NCBI RefSeq assembly: GCF_022682495.2
Contig: NC_071396.1
Location: 22,999,735-23,063,734 of the forward strand
Source of the DNA: Desmodus rotundus
Taxonomy: Eukaryota > Chordata > Mammalia > Chiroptera > Phyllostomidae
Direction of reading: 5' to 3'
DNA: 64,000 bases
The notes under the pieces were generated by a model. It was not told where the DNA came from and did not search any database. It was given only the letters and a program-made list of their open reading frames with translations. Every line of letters starts with the position of its first letter. Positions within the stretch are counted from its first letter, which is position 1. Position numbers and translations under genes: made by a program. This document shows, piece after piece, positions 57,422 through 64,000 of the stretch.

Positions 57422-57449
57422 GGGGCGGGGGGGCGGGGGGGCGGAGGGG
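57422..57449 (+). other. G-quadruplex-capable run in the proposed intron
   Basis: G4, G7, G7 and G4 blocks separated by C, C and CGGA give a classic four-tract arrangement on the plus strand, about 270 bases before the exon 2 acceptor. Confidence 0.8.
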
Positions 57450-57703
57450 ACCCCAGTTACGATTATTCCCAAGTTCTGTTTTCTCTGGGAACGGGGAAGA
57501 CATTCTGGTCTCCCGCTGCTGCCCGAGGCCCCGCAGATTTGTTTTTGCAGCCAACCCCCCCTCTAGGGGACTCGTAGGAGTGACGGGCCAAGGCCGGGTT
57601 TGGGATGCCAGCAGATTAGGAGGCTTCAGCCAGAACCCGGGAGACTCGTGAGAGAGGGGACGTCCGGGCAGGACGTTGTACAGCACAAGTGACCCGTCGG
57701 TTC

Positions 57704-57721
57704 TGATTTTCTTTCCAGCAG
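57704..57721 (+). promoter_or_regulatory. Tandem (NAGNAG) splice acceptor
   Basis: Polypyrimidine 'ttctgattttctttc' is followed by CAGCAG; exon 2 can start at 57719 or 57722. Both choices keep the frame with proposed exon 1 and differ by one alanine codon. Confidence 0.55.
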
Positions 57722-58329
57722 GTGTGCCTCTCGTCTATTCTTCTACACCTGGCCGCTACCACGTGCCCTACCGGAGCAGTGGAGCCACCCGGGTGGGCTG
57801 GCATGGAGAGACGTACTGCCTGGTTGGTGGCTACCGGTGCTTCGGGGACGCTCCTTTGGCCACCCCAGCGAAGGCGGAAGCCAAGAAGCCAGGCCCCAGA
57901 CGAGCACTGAAGAGACCTCATCCCAGGAACAAGTCAGATGTAGACCTCGGCTGCTCCAGCCCCAAAATCCGGCGACTGGAGCCTGGTGACAAGAAGCTGA
58001 GCCCTCAGAAGCTCACCCCAGCAAAGACGGTAGCACAGCAGCCAGTCCCCAGACGGGCTCTCAAGAGACGTCATCCTGGGGAGGAGTCAGATGAAGACCT
58101 CGGCTGCTCCAGGCCCAAAATCCGGCGACTGGAGCCTGGTGACAAGAAGCTGAGCCCTCAGAAGCTCACCCCAGTAAAGATGGTGGCAGAGAAGCCAGTC
58201 CCCAGACGGGCTCTCAAGAGACATCATCCTGGGGAGGAGTCAGATGAAGACCTCAGCTGCTCTAGGCCCAAAATTCGGCGCCTGGAGCCAGGGGGCAAAG
58301 GTCTGAGCCCACAGAAGCTTTCTGGCTGA
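57722..58329 (+). CDS. Proposed terminal coding exon: basic protein with three 51-residue repeats
   Basis: Continuous frame to TGA at 58327-58329. Joined to exon 1 it gives 224 residues. Residues 23-78 form a unique Tyr/Gly-rich domain (YSSTPGRYHVPYR, then GWHGETYCLVGGYRC) and a short Ala/Lys linker. Residues 79-129, 130-180 and 181-224 are three copies of one unit; the last is cut at 44 residues. Each unit has PRRALKR, an acidic SD-x-DL patch, PKIRRLEPG and LSPQKL; the first two add TP-x-K. Basic clusters suggest nuclear localisation. S/T-P-x-K sites and RRLEP-type R-x-L motifs are of the sort used by cyclin-dependent kinases; that role is inference. I see no enzyme domain, signal peptide or membrane segment. 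I do not recognise the family. Coding status rests on the open repeat, splice phase and synonymous bias between repeats. Confidence 0.6.
57889..58323 (+). repeat. Coding tandem repeat, 153-bp period, 2.9 copies
   Basis: The anchor 'agacg' of PRRAL/RRAL codons recurs at 57898, 58051 and 58204, exactly 153 bases (51 codons) apart, with no indels. Units 1 and 2 are nearly identical over the ~75 bases encoding the SPKIRR-to-LTP stretch but differ more on either side. Confidence 0.95.
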
Positions 58330-59980
58330 GGCACTCGGCAGAGGGAACAAAGGTTTAATGGCCCAAGACTGCCAATGCCTCTTCCTTCAGGGACCCCCTG
58401 TGTCCCCCACTGGCGATCACAACCTGAGCCATTCTGCCCGAGCCTTCTTCCTCAGCCAGGATCCTCCTTCCACCCTAAACACTCGGGGCAAGGAGCCGCA
58501 GACACCGAGTTCCAATGGGAGGCTGCTCTGGACACCCCAGGGCTGAAGCTGGCGGGCAGAGAACCCAGAGTTCCTCTGCTCCCTCCTCGAGAGCCCCTTC
58601 TTGGGCAGAAGAACGAGAAGTCTGCACTCTGTGAGCCAAGTAGGATCCAGGAGCAGAGAGAGGTTAAGTGGGGTGCGTGGGCTCAGCAGAGGCCCACCCA
58701 GTCTACCAGATGGGCTCCTGCCTGAGCCACTGCCAGCGGCCACCAGCACGAGCTAGGAGGCTCCTTGAAACTGAAAGAGGCCATCTGTGGTAACCCGGGG
58801 ACCCCCAGTCTGGGGTCTCGGGAGCAGAGCAGGGAGGCTTAGGAAGCATCTAGGTTACACGAGGTGGTCAGGGGAGGCGTCTCTGAGGAGGTGACTTTCT
58901 GTGGAGATGTGAGGGATGGGTCACGTGTGAGGAGCTGCAGGCAGAGCATCCCTGGAGGGTCATGGGGCAAATGCGAAGACCCTGAGGCAGGAATGCCTCG
59001 CCCCCTCCCAGGACCCGAAGGAAGGCCGGGGTGGAGGGCAGGAGGGAGAAGAGAAGGAAGATGGGATGGGAGAGGCAGCAGAGACCACAGTGGGCCTGTC
59101 ACCCGTGGTGAGGAGTGTGGGTCTTGTCTTCAGTGGGATGGGAGTCCTGGGTGGGCTTAGAACAGCGTAGAGACGTGATGTGAGGGGACGATACGAACAC
59201 CACTCTGACCGCTGGGGGCCGTGGCAGGGAGGTGCTGGCTGCTAGCAGTGGGTGTCTCCACAGGGGAGGGGCAGTTGGTCCTGGGGGTGGGGGAGGGGCA
59301 ATCTCAGCAGACAAGGAAGAGCAATGGCTTTGGGCCTGTGTCCCAGGCTCACCTGCCTCAGCTGCCCAGAGTAGAAGGGGGCACTGTCAGCAGCTTGTGG
59401 CCCTGGGACCAGGCTGAAATCACCGTCCAGGGTTGCAGCACACTTGTCCTCAGGGGCCCCAGCACAAGACCGTTTCTCCTCCCCCGACACACGCCCAGGG
59501 AAGGTCCTGATCACCTAAGAAGCTTCCCTAACCTGGGTTAGAGGGGGAGGCGCACGCACTGGGGTCCCCGAAAGTTCCACGGTGAGTCTCAGCTAACCCA
59601 CAAAAGACAGCAAATGGCTCTTCCTGCAGTGACCCCCCCCCACCCCAGTGCCCACCCCTGGAGAGTAGAACCTTCGTGTTTGTCTCCGATCCTCGCTGAG
59701 CCTGAGGCTGACTTGCGGCCACAGCACAGTCAGATGGGCTGGCGATTCCCAGACGCGAGGCAAACAGACTCAGACTCACCCGGCACCTTAGGAAAAGTAG
59801 AGACTCCCAGCACCCAGCCCCGTCCTCCCGACTGCGTTTTAGGGCGGGGTCCCGACATGTGCACTTTCAAAGGCTCCCCTGACTCCCAGTTCACAGGGAA
59901 TACGAGGGGCAGAGGAACATGGGGAATGACACCACAGGCTGCAGTCTCCAAATTCCAGACAAAACTGATGGACAAAGGGG
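58330..59980. other. Unassigned; possible 3' untranslated region and flank
   Basis: No interspersed repeat is recognised. No AATAAA is seen between the stop codon and 59995, where one occurs at the edge of L1 sequence, so the transcript end is unclear. Overlapping GC-rich frames on both strands have no domain. Confidence 0.4.
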
Positions 59981-59984
59981 TGAT

Positions 59985-60680
59985 TTTTTTCGCAAATAAA
60001 TTACAGGGAAGAGCTTTTTGTCAAGAAGGCAGAGCAGGTCAGTGCTGTGCTCACCTCCCCCAGCACCACATCAGAACCACAGCCCAACTGCAGAACACGC
60101 CCCTTGGGAACAGCCCGAAGGCCAGCTAAACAGAAGTCCTATAGAATTAAGGACACTCAGAAGAAGCCAGAAGAAGCCACAATGACACAGGTAGGAGGGT
60201 TGATGCGGAAGGGGCAGGTCCCCCACTCACAGTGTGGCAGGTAAGAAATAATATGGTGGGGGCGGGGAGTGGATACCCGGGCTGCAGAGGTCCCGTCTGG
60301 AGGAGCAGCAAAGAGCAAGGGGTCCCAGCCCCACCAGACGCTCCTCGGCCCAGGGTCCCAGGGCGGGAAGGGCAACCCCCATGACTCTGGCTGTGACCCA
60401 AGGCAGGGACTGGGGCCCGGGGGAAAGGGACGGCCCCATGGTGACAGAGTGGGCTGGGTGGGAGAGGTTTCAGGTGTGAGGCAGCCATGGTGGCTGACGA
60501 GCTCTGCCCTGTGCCCAGAGTCGTGCAGACTTGGGGGTCTGTCCTAGACTGAGGGGGCGGCTCTGCACTCTGATTTGAGGGGTCACAAAATCTCCAGAAC
60601 ATCCCCCTGGGCTGCCGTGGGGCCACAGATGCCTGCTCTCCTTGCTCCCTTCTGTGGTCAAGGCAGGGAGAACCGCACTG
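59985..60680 (+). mobile_element. L1 5' untranslated-region fragment
   Basis: 'gaaggcagagcaggtcagtgctgtgctcacctcccccagcaccacatcagaaccacagcccaactgcagaac', 'cagaagtcctatagaattaaggacactcagaagaagccagaagaagccac', 'cccccactcacagtgtggcaggtaagaaata', 'ggagcagcaaagagcaaggggtcccagcccc' follow a mammalian L1 5'UTR. The 230-residue minus frame (60147-60839) is its antisense shadow. Confidence 0.7.
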
Positions 60681-60684
60681 GAAT

Positions 60685-61525
60685 AGTAATTCCAGCGGCC
60701 TGGCATCTAGAATTAGTCCGAGCCTGCAGAATTGAAAACACAACCCAGTGAAATGGTGAAAGTAGATGAGAAAAGTGCCAAAGAGCAATGTTAGGACTCC
60801 CCAATCCATAGCTGTCTTAGTCCTCTCTTTATATAACATATAAAGTATAACACATCTCTTTTAATCCTCAGGCTTGGTTGAATGTTTGGCTAACACAGAA
60901 TTCTAGGTGGAAATGATTTTCCTCCCAAGTTTGAAAGCATCGGTTTACTGTCTTATAGCCTCAGGCGTTGCTGTTGAGATGTCTGGGTCACGCCGAACCC
61001 CACCCTTTTGAAGGCACCCCGTTCTCTCCCTGTCACCTGAAAGTGGGTAGAGTCTTCTGTTTGTCTCTGGTGTTCTGAAATTTCACAGCAATACACGGGG
61101 GTGAGTAAACACTTTCATTTACTAGGACAGGGTCTCGATGAGTCCTTTTAATACAGAATTTGTGTTTTCCATCTCTCTTTTCTCTACCTTCTGGGATATT
61201 TCCACAAGTCTATCTTCAAATATCTCTACCGAGTTTTAAATTTCTGCTACCATTTACTTCTAGTTTTTATCTCCTGATTATTCATTGTTGCGGGGTGGGG
61301 CTCAGAACTACAAATTGGTACTTACAAAATAGTCACGGGGATGTAAAATACAACACAGGAAATGTGGTCAACAATACTGTAACAACCACGTACCATACAG
61401 TGCCAGGTAGGTACTTAAATATTGAGGGGAACACTTAGTAAAATATATTATCACCTAACCACTATGTCGCACATCTGAAACTGATACAAAATGACTTTGC
61501 ATGTCAACTGTAATTGAAAAATAAA
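60685..61525 (+). mobile_element. L1 3'UTR-like region ending in an A-rich tail
   Basis: Bases 61300-61525 are a recognisable L1 3' terminus: 'caaattggtacttacaaaatagtcacggggatgtaaaatacaacacagg', 'cagtgccaggtaggtac', 'acatctgaaactgatacaaaatgactttgcatgtcaactgtaattgaaaaataaaattaaaaag'. The part from 60860 ('gaatgtttggctaacacagaattctaggtggaaatgattttcctcccaagtttgaaagcatcgg') is a common older repeat that I associate only loosely with L1. Confidence 0.65.
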
Positions 61526-61539
61526 ATTAAAAAGCAGAA

Positions 61540-62228
61540 AGAGTGAATAATAGGCATATGAAAAGATGCTCGGTGTCACTAATCACCAGAGAGATGCAAA
61601 TCAAAACTACAATAAGATATCACCTCACACCTGTCAGAATGGCTGTCATCAGTAAATCAACAAACAACAAGAGCTGGCGAGGGTGTGGAGAAAAGGGAAC
61701 CTCGTGCCCTATCGGTGGGAATGCAGACTGGTGCAGCCACTACTGAAAACAGTATGGAGTTTCCTCAAAAAAAGTAAAAATGGAACTGCCTTATGACCCA
61801 GCAATTCCACTTCTTAATATTTAGCCAAACAAACCCAAACAGTAATTTGAAAAGATATGTACACCCCTGTGTTCATTGCGGTGTTATTTATAATAGCCAA
61901 GATATGGAAGCGGCCCAAGTGTCCATCAGCAGAAGAGAGGAGAAAAAAGCAGCAGTACATAAACATAATGGAAAGTGACTCAATCATTAAAAAGTAGGAA
62001 ATCTTACCATTTGTGACAGCATGATGGGCCTAGAGGGTATTATGCTCAGTGACGTAAGTCAGATAAAGAAAGACAAACACCATATGACTTCACATACATG
62101 TGGACGCTAGAGAACAATATAAACAAACAAAGCAGAAACATTCATGGATACAGAGAGCTATGTGACGGTGGCCAGATGAGAGGGGTATTAAGGGGCTGAG
62201 TGGAACAAGTGAAGGGACTATGAAGTAC
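61540..62228 (+). mobile_element. L1 ORF2 3' end, second copy
   Basis: 'ggcatatgaaaagatgctcggtgtcactaatcaccagagagatgcaaatcaaaactacaataagatatcacctcacacctgtcagaatggctg', 'gtatggagtttcctcaaaaaaag', 'ccaagatatggaagcggcccaagtgtccatcagc', 'ccatatgacttcacatacatgtgg'. Better preserved than most L1 here, but still with stops. Confidence 0.9.
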
Positions 62229-62598
62229 ACACTGTCACACAGAATTTCTGTACCCAGAAAAAAAAGTATTTAAAAATCACAGGTGAAATAAGGAATTTTT
62301 TCAGACAAAGAAAACCTGCAAGAACTCTTTGTCAGTAGACCCGTGCTACCAGAAATGTAAAAGGAAGTTCTTCAAGTAGCAAATAAACTATGCCAAGTTA
62401 AAACCGGGATCGACAGAAAACACAGCGGGAGGGACGCGTTAAACAGAGGCCGCAGGAAACCCTGCAGGGTGACAGCCATGTTCATTGACTGTGGTGGTGG
62501 TTTCGTGAGTATACCCATCTGTCAAAACTCATAAAATTGCAATTTTAAATAAGTGAAGTTTGGTGCGTATTAGTTATATCTCAATAAAGCTGAAACGA
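62229..62598 (+). mobile_element. L1 ORF1 scrap joined to an L1 3' end
   Basis: 'cagaatttctgtacccagaaaaaaaag...ttttttcagacaaagaaaacctgcaagaactc...gtagacccgtgctaccagaaatgtaaaaggaagttcttcaa' is ORF1. From 62465 it continues as a 3'UTR ('gttcattgactgtggtggtggtttcgtgag ... tatatctcaataaagctg'). Confidence 0.75.
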
Positions 62599-62599
62599 A

Positions 62600-62860
62600 A
62601 AGACACAGTATTGTCCCTTATAAGAAATTCTCAAAACTGCAAAGCTAACCTATAGTGACAAAAGGCAGATCAGTGATTTCCTGAGAACAGAGTTATTAGT
62701 GGATTGCCTGTCAGAGGCACAAGGGAAATTTCTGGGTGATAGAAATATTTTCACGGCAATGGTGGTTACAACAACGTACGAACTTAGGAAAACTCACTAA
62801 ACTTTGTAAAATGAGTGGACTCGATTCTATTTAAATTATACCTCATGAGATTGTTTTCAT
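62600..62860 (+). mobile_element. L1 3' end, further copy
   Basis: 'acctatagtgacaaaaggcagatcagtgatttcctgagaacagag', 'aagggaaatttctgggtgatagaaatattttcacggcaatggtggtt', 'ttaaattatacctcatgagattg' is the last part of an L1 3'UTR. Confidence 0.8.
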
Positions 62861-62864
62861 CCTT

Positions 62865-63080
62865 CTATTGTTTCTTGAGTAAGGTTTAGGGAGGAAAAGA
62901 AATTATATGTGTTTTAATCTGTTATCTTGACTGACAATCTTTTTGGTAATGTTTGAAGCATCCCTACAGGGCTTGGCTACATGTCGGGTACTCAAGTTCT
63001 TATATAACCGCCAATATTTTTATACTACTTTATGATTTACAAAGACTTTCACACATATCTCATTTTATCTTCAAAAATAC
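62865..63080. repeat. Unresolved old repeat
   Basis: 'tatgatttacaaagactttcacacatatctcattttatcttcaaaaatacctc' resembles the upstream half of an antisense MIR/L2-type repeat. Confidence 0.4.
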
Positions 63081-63084
63081 CTCA

Positions 63085-64000
63085 AGAGATTTGGCATCGA
63101 TTTCTTGAATATGACACCAAAAACACAAGAAACAAAGTAAAAATAGTAAATTGGACTAAATCAAAGTTAAAATCATCTCTGCGTCAAAGGACACAATTGA
63201 TAGAGTGACAAGGCAATTTACAAAACAGGCGAAAATACTTAACAAATCACACATCCGGTAAGGGGTTAAAGTCCAGGATATATAAGAACTCCTACAACTC
63301 AACAACAAACAGACAATAATGTGATTTAAAAATGGGTCAACGACTTGAATAGACCCAAAAGAAGGTAGACCAATAATAGCTCACGAGCATAGGAAAAGAG
63401 GCTCAGCACCAACAATCATTAAGGGAGTACAAATCAAAGTCACAACGAGCTGTCCCCCAACACCCATTAGGACGGCCACCATGAACATTACAGAAAAGAC
63501 GTGGCAGCCAAGATGGGGAGAAACTGGGACCTTCGTGCATTATTGATGGAAAAGCAAATGGTGCGGCCACCATGGAAAACAGTATGGAGGTTCCTAAAAG
63601 AAATTAAAGGTGGAATTGCCACATGATGCCGCGATTCTGCTTCTGGGGACTTACCCCGAAGGCCTGAAAGCAGAGACTCTAAGAGAGATTAGTACACCCG
63701 TGTTTATATCAGCATTATTCGCAATAGCCTGGAGGTGGAAGCAAACCGCAGCACCCACTGATGGGTGTGTGAAGAGACAAAATGTGGTGCATACGTATGA
63801 TGGACCATAAAAATGGGCCTTAGAAAAGGATAGAAATTCCAACACAGGGTTCAACACGAATGAACCTTGAGGACATGATGCTGAGGGAAACAAGCCAGTC
63901 ACAAAAAGACACAGGAGTGTGTGATTCCGCTTACACGAGCTCCCGAGAGAAGTGAAGTTCCTCTAGGGGCTGGGAAGGGGGCGTGGTGAGAAGTTACTAT
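63085..64000 (+). mobile_element. L1 ORF2 3' region, running off the window
   Basis: 'gaatatgacaccaaaaacacaagaaacaaag', 'taaattggactaaatcaaagttaaaatcatctctgcgtcaaaggacac', 'aagtccaggatatataagaactcctacaactcaacaac', 'acagtatggaggttcctaaaagaaattaaaggtggaattgccacatgatgccgcgattctgcttctgggg'. Sense orientation; frames broken. Confidence 0.9.

Noticed and set aside
60147..60839. 230-residue minus-strand open frame
   Set aside because: It is antisense to L1 5'UTR-like sequence on the plus strand; no domain or splice support.
1..64000. CRISPR arrays, operons, prophage or bacterial mobile elements
   Set aside because: No regularly spaced direct repeats with unique spacers, no dense coding, and abundant mammalian SINE/LINE sequence throughout.

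Overview
This is mammalian nuclear DNA, almost certainly from a bat (Chiroptera). The strongest evidence is a set of tRNA-derived SINEs of the bat VES type, whose full-length copies begin with the 'gccctggcc' head. There is also an L1 3' end of a type I associate with bat genomes, and a mosaic of older placental repeats (L1M, L2, MIR, MaLR LTRs, MER5A, MER20, hAT). There are no operons, Shine-Dalgarno sites, CRISPR arrays or other bacterial features. Nearly all open frames above 60 codons are chance frames or lie inside transposon relics. Family names come from memory of consensus sequences; no database search was run.

Layout. 1-4 kb: a 600-bp mariner relic with both inverted ends and TA flanks, then a mosaic of L1 pieces. 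4.4-5 kb: a promoter-like segment with an octamer, CCAAT boxes and a TATA box, probably an old LTR. 6-7.2 kb: L1 3' ends in opposite orientations. 9.3-10 kb: an antisense LTR. 10-17 kb: mostly unassigned unique-looking DNA with L2, MER5A and a G17 run. 17-24.8 kb: L1, VES SINEs, MIR (one carrying a 42-base poly-C), two MaLR LTRs and an L1 split by one of them. 25-33 kb: unique-looking DNA, simple repeats, SINEs, MIR and L2. 33-39.1 kb: a nearly complete old L1 (5'UTR, ORF1, ORF2, 3' end) interrupted by a small hAT element and a MaLR LTR. 39-48.8 kb: mostly unassigned, with SINEs and MER20. 48.8-54.6 kb: LTR and L1 pieces. 54.6-60 kb: a repeat-poor stretch holding the only convincing gene. 60-64 kb: a pile-up of L1 fragments that runs off the window.

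The gene. I propose a short two-exon plus-strand gene at 56521-58329. A 22-codon first exon ends in phase 1 at a CAG|GT donor. It joins in frame to a second exon through a tandem CAGCAG acceptor, giving a predicted protein of 224 or 225 residues. Its C-terminal two thirds is three copies of a 51-residue (153-bp) basic/acidic repeat rich in S/T-P-x-K and R-x-L motifs. Most differences between repeats 2 and 3 are synonymous, as expected for selected coding sequence. I do not recognise the family and give no gene symbol. This is the best candidate for something under-described in the window.

The rest is a layered record of transposon insertion. Several insertions can be dated relative to each other from target-site duplications and nesting: old L1 first, then MaLR LTR, hAT and mariner, then VES SINEs.
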